Source of the DNA: Hermatobates lingyangjiaoensis
Lineage: Eukaryota; Arthropoda; Insecta; Hemiptera; Hermatobatidae
DNA: 64,000 nt
Assembly (NCBI GenBank): GCA_026182355.1
Contig: JAPFBL010000047.1
Coordinates: forward strand, 1,302,001-1,366,000
Reading direction: 5' to 3'
Below are positions 1 through 12,937 of this stretch, piece by piece. The notes beneath the pieces were generated by a model. It saw only the letters and a list, made by a program, of their open reading frames with translations. It was not told the DNA's origin and searched no databases. The position numbers and the translations under genes were made by a program. Positions within the stretch are counted from its first letter, which is position 1. The number at the start of each line of letters is the position of its first letter.

Positions 1-2490
1 ATTCTATGAATTAATTATTTTCTGTTCAATTTATTTGTAAAATTTTACTTGCCTTTAATGAGCTGTTTAGCGTCAAAAAAATATTTTCTAGTAACATGAA
101 ATGAACCATTTCGTCCTTTTGGAGAAAGTCACTTTGAAATAAATGTGCCTAAACCACCTCCTACATAATGCTTTATTTTTGGGTATAACCTCATATGGTC
201 CGTCAAACGGTATGGCTTGTATCCTTCTCAGGAGCATTCAGATTGAATTGCAAGTCAATTCAGATATTTAGAGTTGCAATTGCAAGTTGATTGAATTGCA
301 AGTCAATCAGATATTTAGAGTTGCTTGCAAAATCTGAGTATCTTTTCAGTTATTGCTTTTGTAGGTTCCAAAATAATGCCAATACATCAAATTCTCTAAA
401 GTTAGTAGTTTAAGGGAAAAATATCTAAAAACACATTTTGGCAAAAAAATCCATTTTTGCAATCATGCATAATTGCAACCAAACAATTGGGATTATCTAC
501 GCTATGAGACTCATATTTGTGTAAAATATGAATTTGATTCACAATGAATGTGAACTGTAGCGTCTCCACCAACTTTTGGATATATCCGCACCCATATACA
601 CACACACAGGCCTCATCAAGAAAACGTTGTAAAAGGACTTTTGGGACCTCAAAACATGTAAATCTAACAATCGAGGTAGAATTTTTTATCTTCACTATAC
701 TTTACTGATAGTAAAGTAAAAAAATGAGGCTTTATTGAGGATTCAAAACTGTGGGCTTATTCAGTGATGTATTCTACTTATTAAATAACTAGTCGATTAA
801 TATAAATTCTGTCATTCTGTAGATTATGTTGAATTTATGATAGTGTCTTCAATATCTTCATAAGGTCGCGACAACCTACATGTGCTTAGTGAGACTTATA
901 TCTAGGTCTTCAAAATTTATTTATGCTATTAAATTCATTGACATTTTTTGTCCAAGCAAAAAGGATTTGAATTGTTTGTGCAGATATAAAACTATTGTTT
1001 CACACCTCGTGAGTATCAAACATAGATTTTGATAGAGTAGCAATAAGTCATCAAAGATTAAATTCATATAATATTGCTTTAGGGCATTTTTAGTCCAGTT
1101 GTATTTCCTCTTATAAAGATATTCGCAAACTATAAAAGAAAAAAAAATTCTGATATGGTAGATAGGGGCTGGAAAGGGCTCGGGACACAAAGAGCCGAAG
1201 GTTGGTTGCGAAGCAATAGAAGTTATTGAATATTTATGTAGTGATAAATAGCGTTAGAGGCAGTCTGATAGAAACGTCACCGTGTTGATAGAGCTGAAAT
1301 ATTCAGCTCCCGATTCACTGTCGCCTCGGCTACCTTACAAATCAAATCCCACACTCTCCCACTGCACCCTTCTTTATCCCTAGAAACCCATTTCCCATTC
1401 ATTCCTTTCTACTTTTCCCTTCTTATACATATATACTTCAACATTTCTCTTCATTCTTCCTTGCTGATATTAGCTGTATCCCATTTGGTTGACAAACATA
1501 ACTATCCTCTTTAAATACATGTGGAATAATGAGGGCCCAAAATTGCTATTGTTATATCACTTGTCATTATGACATGTATACTTTTAAATAATAAATCATC
1601 AAATATAGAACCTTTGAGAGATTTAGAATTGATTTTTGATTTTAAATTAACTTTTAACAACCAATTTGTTCATTTAAAAAATCTGTAGCATAAACATGAT
1701 CCCATTCATTACAAGGAATTCAAATGATTGCAAAGATCGAATTACTTTCGTTACCCTTTATCAATCTCTCGTTTTTTTTTTTAATTTTAAGTTATACTCA
1801 TCTGTAATGAATCTCCAATAAAATTATCAGAGTTTTACTTCAATCCGTTCATTCCAAAGTCCTTAAAAAGCTTTCCCGTTAAGCTCATGCTAAATTCCAT
1901 GCATTTTACAAAGATCAAAAGAAAACCAACATTTTGATTCTCTTAGACTATCATGATGGAGTAGATAAATAAATAAATCAATTAACCTTGTCAACTATAA
2001 CAAAGCTCAACGATCATCTATGGGATGGTTGCAAAAGGCTTCACGTGCACTCGACCCACGAGTTTCCATACTTCAAGAAACCATACTTTCAAGTTCCCGG
2101 ACTTTTTTTTCCCGAATAGCATAAATTGTTGGTAATTTAAAATGAGGCAGAGTGAGACCGAGTAGCCTAGGCAACTCCAATTTCCGCTTAAGCACACTAT
2201 ATATTTATTATACCATAGGTAACGAATACATACAGTAAATTACTGTATTATAATGTATAAAAACAATAAACTCACTGTATTCCATGCCCTGCTGTCAACA
2301 GGTGAGGATTTTTTGGTTCCTTATAAAGTTTATTATTTATTAATAATTGTGTCTATTTAATTAGTAAAATCTTTTGGCGAGTTATTACTCACCATCTATC
2401 TATTATTTTTACTCACCATTTATCAGTTACATTTTGCACCTGATAAATAGAGAGCAGTAATAAGGAAGGTGGAAAAGCGAACTTTTATAA
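1..2490. other. AT-rich spacer without a recognisable gene
   Basis: Both strands carry only short ORFs without domain-like composition. Apart from the short tandem duplication at 241-324 there is a slightly GC-richer patch around 1150-1345 that I cannot assign. A small inverted repeat built on TTTATCAG/CTGATAAA lies near 2417-2450. No promoter, splice-site chain or RNA gene could be supported. Confidence 0.6.
241..324. repeat. Two-copy tandem duplication, 48-bp period
   Basis: A 36-base unit starting GATTGAATTGCAAGTCAA and ending AGATATTTAGAGTTGC occurs at 241-276 and again at 289-324. Twelve bases of related sequence (AATTGCAAGTT-like) lie between them. The second copy lacks two T residues in the middle. 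It looks like a simple local duplication. Confidence 0.85.
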
Positions 2491-2518
2491 AAGACAAGAA
2501 GTAAATAAACAATTTAGT

Positions 2519-2545
<27 letters not shown>
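2519..2545. repeat. (TA)n microsatellite
   Basis: Pure alternating TA of about 27 bases in AT-rich sequence. Unlike many other TA tracts in this window, it has no obvious hammerhead motif beside it. Confidence 0.95.
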
Positions 2546-2549
<4 letters not shown>

Positions 2550-2987
2550 TCTGTTGGAAAATAAATACCTGATAAGAGTAATTTATGAAATGAAAATCCA
2601 TACTTATGGTTACTTTGTGTTATAGGTTGGTGATGTTATTTAGAAGCCGCCTGATCTAAGACAATTGGCAATGTTGAAGCGGAAGTAGAGATAACAACTA
2701 CACGACGTCTCAATTTTAATAAAACTTGGGAAAAGCCATGTATAGAAGGGGCTAAAGAGGGAGGATGATTCTATTAAATGAAGCAGGAAAGGAAACAAAA
2801 GGAGAGAAGATAAGACGTGAGGAGAATCAGGCTCGCTGCATATTCATAGCGCCATATTTATTAAGGCCTTGGATTCTGGGATGCCCTAATGCTACTCCTT
2901 CCACTTGTTTTAATCTCCTTACAGATACACACAAGCTTTTTAGATTAATTTACCTATTGCATTCGTTTTAATTCCATTTAACAATAT

Positions 2988-3032
<45 letters not shown>
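2988..3032. repeat. (CT)n microsatellite
   Basis: About 45 bases of uninterrupted CT dinucleotide, one of two CT tracts in the window (the other begins at 19592). Confidence 0.95.
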
Positions 3033-3035
<3 letters not shown>

Positions 3036-3915
3036 CTTTATCACTTAATTTAGCGTTTACCCATAACACTCAATTCATCATACTAAACCAGTCTTTTTAA
3101 TCAACATTGGTTTCATAAGAAATATTATTTTAAGTAAACCATATTTAACAAGTAATGCTTCCCTTTTGGTGTAATCTTTCAATTTTAAATGAATGTAATG
3201 AAGGAGCATGTTCTACTTAATTCTACTTTAGCTTTTCAATATAGAATATGAAAAGCAAAGTACAATATTAAATTTCCTTTTGATAAAATTACAAAACTCT
3301 GCTCATTCAACAAAGCTATTACTATCTTTCCTTTAAAAAAGATCTATATAATCTTGTTTCTTTTTTTCTGTAGTTATTTCTCTTATTCCAATAAAAATAA
3401 ATGTGCAGAGAAGTTATTCAGTATTATTTACCTCAACACTCATGTCTTACTACAAGAGTGTTATATTAAAAATTCTGGCCTATACTTGAACATATAATTT
3501 TATATAACCAGAAAGAGGAAGGCATTTGTCTGATGACAGTTAGATTTAAATGCAATAGCTAATCCATAAATGCTTAAAAATAGAATCAATAAGAAAGATT
3601 TTTTTAAAAAAAGAAAATAAATTATCTTCTTAGAAATAAAATGTTTAACGCATATTAATTATACTATAATACTTATATAATAACATATCATTTTTTATGT
3701 GAAACTGCTAATGTTGTTGTATCGTTAGCATGTGAAAACATACTATGATTTATAAGCCAGTATTTTTTTTAAATTGGAAAATTTAAAATGAGTTTTATAT
3801 TTTTGTCTAATTTGAACAGCATTATTTTTAATTCACGAGCTATGCAAGCAGTCATAGTGTAGTATTTACTCATGATAGTGGGGAAAATATATTAAGTCTT
3901 CACCACAAGAATATT
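3033..3915. other. AT-rich spacer, nothing recognised
   Basis: Homopolymer-rich AT sequence without ORFs of note, tandem structure or repeat-family similarity to the rest of the window. Confidence 0.6.
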
Positions 3916-3917
3916 AT

Positions 3918-3960
3918 TTTACAATGCGTTTCGAACACTTAGTTTTTATCATCAGGTACA
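3918..3960 (-). ncRNA. Hammerhead ribozyme motif, GAAACGC family
   Basis: Read on the minus strand, the conserved core CTGATGA (3949-3955) is followed by a short stem-II segment and then GAAA (3929-3932). Three bases before the core (TAC) pair with three bases after the cleavage position (GTA), giving a short stem I. The stem-III region reads ACGCATT, so the A15.1-U16.1 pair is possible but the next pair is a C-A mismatch. The same family, better preserved, is at 22554-22594. Hammerhead motifs of this minimal type are known from Penelope-like retroelements. No companion ORF is visible, so this is probably a solitary terminal-repeat fragment. Activity is uncertain because stems II and III are weak. 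Confidence 0.6.
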
Positions 3961-4482
3961 TCTGCTTCAATAATAGGCAATAATTCAACTCCGCCTTACT
4001 GAGGCAAATGTATTTGATAATGAACACTATGTGCTCAAAACGGCTTGCAAAATAAAATCCTTATAGTAAAGACTTAACATATTTTTCCTCACTAGCATTA
4101 TTTTTATATGTACAGATAAAGTAAACTTTGGTTGTGGCTCATCGTTGCTAAGTGAAAAAAAATATGTTAGAGTATTATTTTTTAAATTTGAGTAACAAAA
4201 TGTTGAGCAACATGCTGTATATTGCATAGTACTATAGCTCGACGTAGAGTATATACACTGCCGGATGAATATGTTCATTCAAATTGTTGTTGCACACTTA
4301 TCAAAAAAATGTAAACCAATTGGCATTAATTTAACTGATGTACCTCTCATCATTGAATTAATTTATAAACGCAATCACGTTTTTAATACGGAAAGAAATA
4401 TTAAAAACAATCTATTCACAAAATACTTAATCAAGTATTAAGGATCACATCCGTCTATGCGATCTCATATGATGATGGCAAC

Positions 4483-4744
4483 ACAGATTTTAAAGTATAA
4501 TCATCAAAATAGCATCAAAAGAAGCAAGCTTTCTTCTCCGCATCGTAAATAAAAGCAGTAATTTTTGCTAAAACGTGCTAAAACATAAATATTTTCAAAG
4601 AAAGTATATGATATATGATTATCATAAACAGATTTCAAATTTCATCATCAATATAGCATCACAAACATGACGCTTTCATAATCGCATCATAAATGGAATG
4701 CAGTAGTTTTTGCTAAAACATATTAAAACGTAAATATTTTCAAA
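4483..4744. repeat. Tandem duplication of a 117-bp unit
   Basis: Units at 4483-4599 and 4628-4744 both begin ACAGATTT and both end AAATATTTTCAAA. Internal matches include ATAGCATCA, GCATC(G/A)TAAAT and GCAGTA(A/G)TTTTTGCTAAAAC. About 28 unrelated bases lie between them, giving a period near 145 bases. The copies are clearly diverged, so the duplication is old. Confidence 0.8.
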
Positions 4745-5995
4745 CAATATTTAGAACAACCTTTGGAAAATTTTCTTTTATAACGTCAACAATCAATATA
4801 AGAAAGATGTGTCAAAAAAGAATGTCAATCTGAAAAGAATCTCATAATAAAATTAGGATGTATAATAATAAATACAAATATAATATAATGAAAACAAGCT
4901 TAAAAAAATTAAAAAATTACAAGCTTACAAAATACTATGTTGACCATAATTGATTCCCGTTCATAACTAGTATTTGGCTTTGAGATTTACTTGTGTAACT
5001 ACAGAAAAGCTTTCTACAGTATTATTGATAGAAAACAGAAAATCAACTTCCTGTTAAACAGTGATATTTTATAATTTGCTGTACTTAAGGGAGAATAAAT
5101 AAAATAAAATAAATAACAATTTATTATGTGACGAAATTTTTGAAAGTTGTGTTCATAAAATTGAGATATTAAACAGTAGTAATCAATTTAAAAATCATTT
5201 GAAGGAAACGAATTCCATTTCATAGTTTCTAGCCCGTATTCCAATGCTGAAATTAATAAAGTTTACGCAATTTATTGTTTACAGAAAATAAATTGGTTTG
5301 GAGAGTGGATATAAGGGTCAACAAAATTAGGGGAGTATGTGGCAGGGGTGGTATTCGGGAGCAGGGGATCTGAGGTGTTTCTGCCTCCACACACTTGTTC
5401 TGCAATACTCACCCTCTGGTATAAATACTTGATTAAACCAGTGTTTTCTGAATAAATGGTTTTTAATACTTGTTTCCGTTTACTGTAAGTGGTAAAATTC
5501 AAGTAAATGATTCATGCTGGTAATTTCATTTCAGATAAACGGCAAATAATTTATTTTATATATTTTATAATTTGAACCAGCTCACTCATTGATAACTATA
5601 CGCCTATGAGCTAATTAGTTGTCATAATATTGAAATATAACTTCATATATAGTTATATAGTGTTATATATCCGACTCTTTGTATATAACGCCATCCGAAC
5701 AACTTTGTATGCTTAACATCAGCAAAGAACACCGCTGAAAGAAATTCAGTTTGCAGATGGAAACAACGTGAATGTCGGTCCATGAACCCTCTATTAATAA
5801 GAAGGGAATGAATAGTTTTATCCTTATGTAGCAAACTGGTACAACGAGAAAACTGGCATTGCTTCTAAGTCATAGAATAAGTAAATTGTCTTAAATAATT
5901 TGGTTATGGTAAACACGAATTTTAAACGGGAAAGAAGATCTCTGAAAATATCAAATTGAAGAAATCTCACAATAGTTATTCCAAGATAACATAAT
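4745..5995. other. AT-rich spacer, nothing recognised
   Basis: No gene, RNA or repeat-family match was found. ORFs on the minus strand (5272-5502 and 5643-5834) show no recognisable domain, and their codons look like the surrounding background. Confidence 0.55.
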
Positions 5996-6001
5996 TGGAG
6001 A

Positions 6002-6258
6002 TGGAGAGGGTAGCACTGTGGCTTACGTTCTCACTTTTGGACTGGTAAATCTGGGCTTCGATGCACACTCTGGATCTCGATTTATACACGCGGGTGGTGG
6101 AAATATTCTAGGAATGTCATAAAGAGAATGTTAAGCCGCCAGTCATGAGCCTGTGAGATGTTTGGTGCTCGTTGCACTCCCTATGTTCATTCTGTAGTAT
6201 CATAAAAGGTCATTCTTTGGTCCAAGTGTGTTCTCATTGTGGAACGGTCACTATAACC
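6002..6258 (+). mobile_element. tRNA-derived SINE, diverged copy
   Basis: Aligns by eye with the best SINE copy at 47543-47872. It starts with a tRNA-like head (GGGTAGCACTGTGGCTTACG, an A-box-like stretch) and has a B-box-like GGGCTTCGATGCACAC. The shared body follows: TTTATACACGCGGG, GAGCCTGTGAGATG, CCAAGTGTGTTCTCATTGTGG and ACGGTCACTATAACCT. SINEs of this kind depend on a LINE for movement; no coding capacity is expected. It lies nose-to-tail in inverted orientation with the next copy. Confidence 0.75.
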
Positions 6259-6595
6259 TTCGTTGGGTTAGGTTACAGTGGTTGTCTCATAAGGAACACA
6301 TATAGGCCTAACGTTGGACCTCTGTGATAACACAAAAAAAAGATGGTTCTAGATAGGGAGCCATAAACTTTGTATACCTTAAGTATAATCAGAGTACGGA
6401 AATTTAACGAGTACTTGACATCATTCAGGCTCAGGACTGACGGCTTAGTGTTATCTCCAAGGGACAACGTGCTCAGATTTATTCACCTATCACATAAATG
6501 AATTGAGGACCAGAGTGGGTATTGAACCCCTGATCTTCCAGTCCAGAGGTACGTACGTTGCCCCTGACCTAACCTAGTCTCCTGACTGTAACCTA
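6250..6595 (-). mobile_element. tRNA-derived SINE, inverted neighbour copy
   Basis: On the minus strand it reads from a tRNA-like head with a B box (GGGGTTCAATACCCACTC) through the family body (AATAAATCTGAGCACGTTGT, TCAAGTACTCGTTAAATTTC) to a 3' end rich in AACCTAACC units. Two units of CCTAACCTAAC also lie beyond the head at 6590-6601. With the copy at 6002-6258 it forms an inverted SINE pair, a layout that can fold into a hairpin if transcribed. Confidence 0.75.
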
Positions 6596-6599
6596 ACCT

Positions 6600-9500
6600 A
6601 ACTCAAACATCTGTTAGGTCTTTTCTAAAAAAAAAAAGATAGAAAAAAATGTTATAATAAAGAGAAACTGATAAAAAATAATTTTGGAGTAAAAACATAT
6701 TTTTATGTTGTGTTTATGCCACCTGTCAAGTTTATTTATAGAAATAAACTGAACAAGCAGTAGAATCTTGAAAATGAGTCGTGACAGAAAGGAGCAGACA
6801 GCCGTTTCTACGACTTTAAACGGCTGAAAATGGAGGCGAAGAAGAAAGAGATACAGTCCTGAATAGCCTGTAATGAATTCAGTCATTCGATTAGGGAGGC
6901 TACTTTATTAGGCTTGGTGTCTCCCCTCTAACCGGATTACCTGTAAATCCCTTTAGGTTACGATTGCTGTCTTCCGATTGGCCCTATAGCCAACAGATTA
7001 CTAAGCCTTTAATGAAAATATTTTACCAATTTATTTGATGGCTTAAGCTAATAAAGGCTGCTAGCCAAGTGACCTTTCATCAGGCTTGATATCCGCCCCA
7101 CTGTAGATATGTTAGCTTAAAGCATAAACAATTTATCTTTCAGATTGACGATTACGCTTGTCAACATATTTACGATATGTAAAGTACATAAACGCATAAA
7201 AAAAATACATATAGGTAAATAAGGCGATAAAAAAATAATGTCTGCAATACTGAGGTAAATAGATAAATCAAAGTCTCCATATATAAAAATGATTTTTTCT
7301 TTATTCTAAGCGTTTCATTCGTGTTCATGGTCAGGTAAACTTTTACAATAAAAATTACAAGTTAAATGTTACAAAAATAATAGGAAGGGTATACAATCAA
7401 ATGAAAAAAGAATGGCATACCCAAAATGTAGGAGTAAACGACCAACTAGAGTAACCTTCAACTGAGAAATTTGATGTCAGTAAGTATTTATTTACCCCAG
7501 TACACTGATTTCAGTGATTGTATCCAAACATCTGATGTACAAAAGACCATAAGGGCTGATGTTTTGACCCGCGAGGAGATCGGTTTTTACAAAAAATAAA
7601 TACCACACAATGACGGATTACACAACTAATGAGTTAATGACTACAATATTATTAATATTTAATTTTGAGTTACAACATTGTTTTCAGCACTCAACATCAG
7701 AGGTCTATCTTTCTAGCAGACAATCACACTCTCAACAACTCGACAGATATAAAGGGAAGCACAGATTATCAACCTTCCTGTAGAATTTGTCAGTTAAGAC
7801 GCTGTAAATTGTACAGTTAAGGCAGGTAAACAATAGTTGACGTGCACCATATATTCTTTATACGCTTATATCTTGAGATAAACTGGTCTTATTATAGAGT
7901 CTGAGTTTGTACTAAACTCTTCTTTTCCATTACAATACGAGTATAACGCATCAAGGAATGTTTGAAAGCCTGGAATAGTGTTGGAAAGAAGCAGAATTAT
8001 CTCAAACACATTCAGGTTACTCCATAATAAAATTCATTAAAGTTACATTTCCAGATTAAAACTCATAAGAGAGTGTATGAGCTCTAAAGACCACCAGATA
8101 CGTGGTTGACTTCATTTATATTTCAGTTGCTTATAATATAAACAAAACCCAAATTGTTCTGACTCCTGTGCTCCAATATTTCATTATAAATAAAACAAAT
8201 GTAAAAATTTTTAAAATAGTTTATCTCCATATTTTCCCTGATTATAAAGAAAAGTAAAGTTCATATTATTGTAAAAATCAGTGAACATTCATGATTCTGT
8301 GTTGTGGATCATTAAGACGGTCCGATAATCTTTGACGGATTTTGGGTATAAATACATATTAAACAAGTATTACCAATATATACCTAAATTTCCTATTATT
8401 AATATTAGTTTTATTTTATAAATCTGATTTTACTTTTTTACAATTTAAATGACTATTGTCAAGTGGGTATAATTTTTCAAAAAAATATAAAATTAAAAAT
8501 ATGACTGGACGTTCTTAACAAGGATGGCATATATTGTAAAAGAATAAAATGAGATAATAAAATAAAAATGCCATTAATAATGAGGAATAGAAATATACTA
8601 ATTTTTGATAGACATTATCGCAGGATCCCTCAGCAATTATCAGTGCCACTCGAATGTGAACAACGTACGGAACCGGTTGGTCAGCTAAAACACCAATTCA
8701 AAAGGTATGACGGATTTTTGTAATAATATTGTTTTACTAAACCCTGTGGAACTAACCATTTGCATATATAAAAATAATGTTTTCATTTTCAAAATTGTTA
8801 CACATACCCTAATAAATAGTTGTGCATCCGTGAACATTTTTAAAATTCAGGAAAAAATGGTAATATTACACCCACGATTAAATGAGTTCGCATTGACTGA
8901 AAGAAGTTTGTTAACTAAAATTTTTTCATCTGTCCTAAGAGGCTTATTAACATCATGAAAATGAATAACATCCAATTATAGGCTGAGCTGACTTCATCTG
9001 ATTGCATTCATATATCCTTGTTTGTGAAATTTATATTAAAAAATCTTATTTGGATATCCTAGCAAGGTAGTTTTGAACAATATAGATACAAATAAATGGC
9101 TTTAATTAAATAAACTAATGGATGATTAAGGCTTTAAAATTAAGGGAAAATATTTGAAACATATAATTTCTTTACGAAATAAAGAATTTCAATTGTTATG
9201 GAAAGTAACGAAATCTCATTAATAAAGCATAACTGTGAATAATGAAATAAACGTACTAATTGTTTAAAAAATGGAAGTTATAAATTTAAAAACCTTTGTA
9301 AAAAGAATTACCTTAGAAGGAAAAACAAAAATTGGGTTTCTTGTTTATTCTGCAGGTATTAATAAAATATGAAAGAAGCCATTACTTACATATCTAAAAG
9401 CAAGTTTAATAATGCAATACTTGACTGAGCTAAAGAGAATATTACATTGGTATTGTTATTGTGTTTTAACGAAACAAGGGTACCGGGGAATGTTCAAAGG

Positions 9501-10105
9501 AGTTAGGCAAGATGCAGCATATCTGGGTGTCCCTAATAACTAGGGCCTTTGTGTCGCTCATCTCAAGAATTCCTCTTCTTCCTTCAAGAAACTTCTTTTT
9601 TTTTTTTTTAATCTTCAAAAGAATATTCTTCCTGACGAATAAATTATGACCATTGGAAATTTTACTATAAATAGACTAAGAAAAATGAATGGTTCAACAA
9701 TTATTTATTAATACATTACATTATAAATAAAATGAGTTCACTTATCAAATTCCCTTGAAGAATATAGTTTTATATACTGTTGGGAATACTGTTATGCATA
9801 TATATCTGCAAATCTTTGATATTTCACTTTTCCGCATTTTTCATTCATTTTGAAAATGGCTTGCTGCTAAAGTAATACAAAATTTTAATCTGTATTTTTA
9901 ATATTTTGACCTGCACTTTCTCTTCTTCTTCTAGTATTTTCTTGAAGACGAATTGCGGTACAAAATATTGATTATAGTAGGTGTTTTCGTTCTTTTTGTG
10001 TCACTCTTTTTTATCCATGACTTATTTTCCGGTTTGAACCATTTATATACTATATATATATGATCAAACAGCAATATAAAATGGGGAAAAAACTATATAT
10101 ATATA
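6600..10105. other. Long AT-rich spacer, nothing recognised
   Basis: About 3.5 kb without a supported gene or clear repeat-family match. The longest ORFs (6614-6886 minus, 8707-8958 plus) have compositions expected from AT-rich background: many Phe, Ile, Lys and Asn residues and no motif. A poly-T run lies at 9596-9609. Confidence 0.55.
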
Positions 10106-10110
10106 AAGTA

Positions 10111-10316
10111 TGTGGTAGGTTTTGTTTTTGAGGACTAGGTCATATAAAAGAAAATAAACTCCTTTCTAGGCCAACGTTTTGATATATTTGTACATCCTCT
10201 TCAGGGCTAAAATTTGAGTAAGAAATATCGATGTAAAAATACATCGAAACGTTGGCCTAGGAAGGAATTTATTTTCTTATATATAACCCAGCCCTCAAAA
10301 ACAAAACCTACCACAC
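10111..10316. mobile_element. Fold-back PLE terminal-repeat pair with hammerhead halves
   Basis: The outer arms match: TGTGGTAGGTTTTG (from 10111) against its complement ending at 10315. The inner arms GGCCAACGTTTT (from 10169) and CGAAACGTTGGCC (10244-10257) match as well. The minus-strand arm has a hammerhead core CTGAAGA (10198-10204), a stem II and AAAACGTTGG, in which the invariant G before AAA is now A. The plus-strand arm keeps the stem II and GAAACGTTGGCC but has lost the CTGAAGA half. Neither copy should cleave as written. A (TA)n tract follows at 10355. Confidence 0.7.
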
Positions 10317-10352
10317 ACAATAGAATAGAAAAGGTCAAGAACAATTTTTTGA

Positions 10353-10354
<2 letters not shown>

Positions 10355-10389
<35 letters not shown>
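10355..10389. repeat. (TA)n microsatellite between two hammerhead fold-backs
   Basis: Alternating AT of about 35 bases directly separates the fold-back ending at 10316 from the one beginning near 10390. The ORF that reads into it encodes only an Ile-Tyr run. Confidence 0.95.
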
Positions 10390-10391
<2 letters not shown>

Positions 10392-10612
10392 ATGATAACT
10401 AAAAACGGTCTGTCAGGACAGAATACACTTAAAATAAACTGTGGCACATAAACAGAAGCATAAAAAAGACTCACTTTTCAATATTTCGACAGTAATGACG
10501 ATCGTCCTTTCGTCAATTCACTTTTTCTCCTGAGGAAACCATCATTACGGTCGAAATATTGAAAAGTGAGTCTTTGTAATGTTTCTGTCTATGTGTCACA
10601 GTTTATTTAAGT
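10390..10612. mobile_element. Fold-back PLE fragment, GAAATATTGAAAAGTGA family
   Basis: Inverted arms of about 80 bases (10427-10508 and 10535-10612) share AAATAAACTGTG, GACTCACTTTTCAATA and their complements. The outer segment AAAAACGGTCTGTCAGGACA matches, inverted, sequence at 47090-47120, so this is the same family as the fold-back at 46904-47120. On the plus strand the hammerhead core CTGAGGA (10530-10536), a weakened stem II (ACC/GGT), GAAA (10553-10556) and a distal stem I (TCACTT 10518-10523 with AAGTGA 10564-10569) can be placed. Confidence 0.75.
10518..10569 (+). ncRNA. Hammerhead ribozyme motif with weakened stem II
   Basis: The order of elements is right for a type I hammerhead: stem I, CTGAGGA, hairpin, GAAA, one-pair stem III (A-TA-U), U at the cleavage site, stem I. 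Compared with the better copy at 46953-47005, the stem-II bases next to the core have changed so that only about three pairs remain. Activity, if any, would be reduced. Confidence 0.6.
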
Positions 10613-10619
10613 ATATATA

Positions 10620-12770
10620 TAAATGTACATACATACATATATAAGTTATCTTTAGTTCGATTGGTAGGCAGTTTTAAAAAGAAAACATAAGTTATATATA
10701 GATCTAAGGTAACAACACTAAAAGGTACTATGCAATAATATATTAACACATGGAAGTGCGAGAGAATTACCATATAACAGCAAATGGAGAGAGCCAAAAG
10801 TACATGAGCCTTGAATTTACTTTTGATTAAAACACAAATGGAGATTTGCCAAGCCAAACTAGATGATCTACTTGAAGATTGGGTCCTATCCGTCAACATT
10901 GTGAACTGGAAAAAAGGCTGGCTTCAGTGCTAGATAGTCGTGGTGAAATGGCGAAAGGTCCAAAAACATTGCCGTATTTCACTGGTTTCGTCATCTGGGA
11001 GATAAATTAAAGCTGCTCTGAAGATTACGCTTCTCTTTGAAGCGGCTCACGTGTGTCAGGAGTTTTTATGACCTCTTGTTTGTGTTTTATTTCAGTCAAT
11101 TTTTACATAAGATTCTTTTATCCATATGAGTCATGTAGCATGGAGAACTCCTATTTCGATTTATTCCTGGTAAATAGAAATTAGGTCGTAAAATCAATTC
11201 TGAGAGCACTATTCAGTTTAATGCAATATAAATTATAACTGTTTTCGATTTGCAGCTGAGGAGAAAAAAAAATATTACCAGAAATATATAACAGCAATAA
11301 GTGCATATTCCATGATACAATATGCCAAAAAAAAATTGAACAAAACAAAAATAACAGTAATGATAGTGATCATTTATTTTATAAGGGATATTTTGATGTT
11401 TAATGTAACTTTGTCAATTAAAAGCTGTGATCATTGTTTCGTTCACATTTTAATACATACCCGCTCATCCAATCAGACATATACAAACATCAAATTTCAA
11501 ATAATATCCGAAGATGCATGCATCTGTGACTACAGTACGTTGCAGACATCGGGACATCTCCTTTACCATTGCCTAACGTTGATAACTACTGAGGACTCTT
11601 CATACAGCATATCAAAGCAACCAGTAACTCCTGGCCAGCATTCAAATCAGAACTTCCCTCTTCTCAATATTTTAATCATATATGAATTCATAAAGAAAAT
11701 AGATTCAAATAATTTTCAAATTTAATGAGTATTTCCTTCTAATAGTAGAGATAATTTTATAATTTAAAGCTTAATTAAATCTTTGATTAAACTCAACAGT
11801 TTTTATAGTTTTATATATTTGAATATTAAAAATATTATAGTTAGCGTAACATATGTTTTATATTATAATTGACCAGTTCCAATGCAGCAGGTGATAGAAA
11901 ATTTAAAATCATCTCAAAATTGTTATTAAGAATAAACAGAACAGAGAATGTTATTAAACAGCAAGATGGGGAAGGGTTATATAGTTTAGATTTTTAAATT
12001 GGCAATGGAAAAAAAATGAAAGGACAAAAAATATGAGAGGAATGAGAAAAATATTTACTAGTTTATCTCGGAGTGCTTTGAAAGAGCGGAATTCATTTAA
12101 TTACAAGGAGGCCCAGCTTACTTCTACTGTATTGATAGCAAGATTTTATCAAAATTAATTTATGGGTATAAAGTCAACATTTTCAATTTTGTTTGACTTT
12201 CATTTAATATAAAATTAAGTTAAAAAATTCTTTTTATTGATATCAATGAAGGAGATATATATTAAGTTCAATAACTAATTATTTTTAAACTTGTATGATT
12301 AAAAGACAATGAAAGAGAATGACAACTGGAAATGTACTTGTAAGAATGGAGAAGGAACTTGAATCGAGATTCTCAGATCTTGAGATTCAAGACTTGTTGG
12401 TGACAGATTCTGGGCAGAGAAACGAGTACTAGAAGTTTCTAGGTTACGAGTAGACTTGCATCAAAATCCAATCGCTTCAATGATTCCTGTAAGGTCATAT
12501 CATCAACAAATGATATATTACTCATAGTATTAATATATAAAAGTAATTTCATCGGTATTCTTTAAATACATTTCTTTAATTTACACATATAACAAGATTT
12601 CACAATAATTAAAGATACCATACTCTAAAGAGTGTATCAGTTATTTTGGTCACTAGATTTTTCCCATATCTGGATTTCATACCATTTTTTTGATCATGAT
12701 ATATATTAGTATTATAAGTGGTATAATATATATATTAAAAACCAATTAAATGAAACGATTCCACAAACTA
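10620..12770. other. AT-rich spacer, nothing recognised
   Basis: ORFs at 10603-10899 (minus) and 11312-11725 (plus, 137 codons) are the longest here but carry no recognisable domain, signal sequence or repeat. I treat both as chance ORFs. Confidence 0.5.
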
Positions 12771-12773
12771 AAT

Positions 12774-12937
12774 AAACTATATTGACAAAAAGAATACACA
12801 GAAATGAAAAAGAAACTCACGTCGTTGTCTTTGTCTGCGACAACGAGTGACTCGTTTCTATCTTCCTCATGACAAGGACATCGAAATATAGTAGTGAGTT
12901 TGTGTTACATTTTTTCTGTGTTCTTTTTGTCAATATA

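Noticed and set aside
11312..11725. 137-codon ORF
   Set aside because: It is among the longest ORFs but has no domain, no repeat relation and background composition; no splice context supports an exon.
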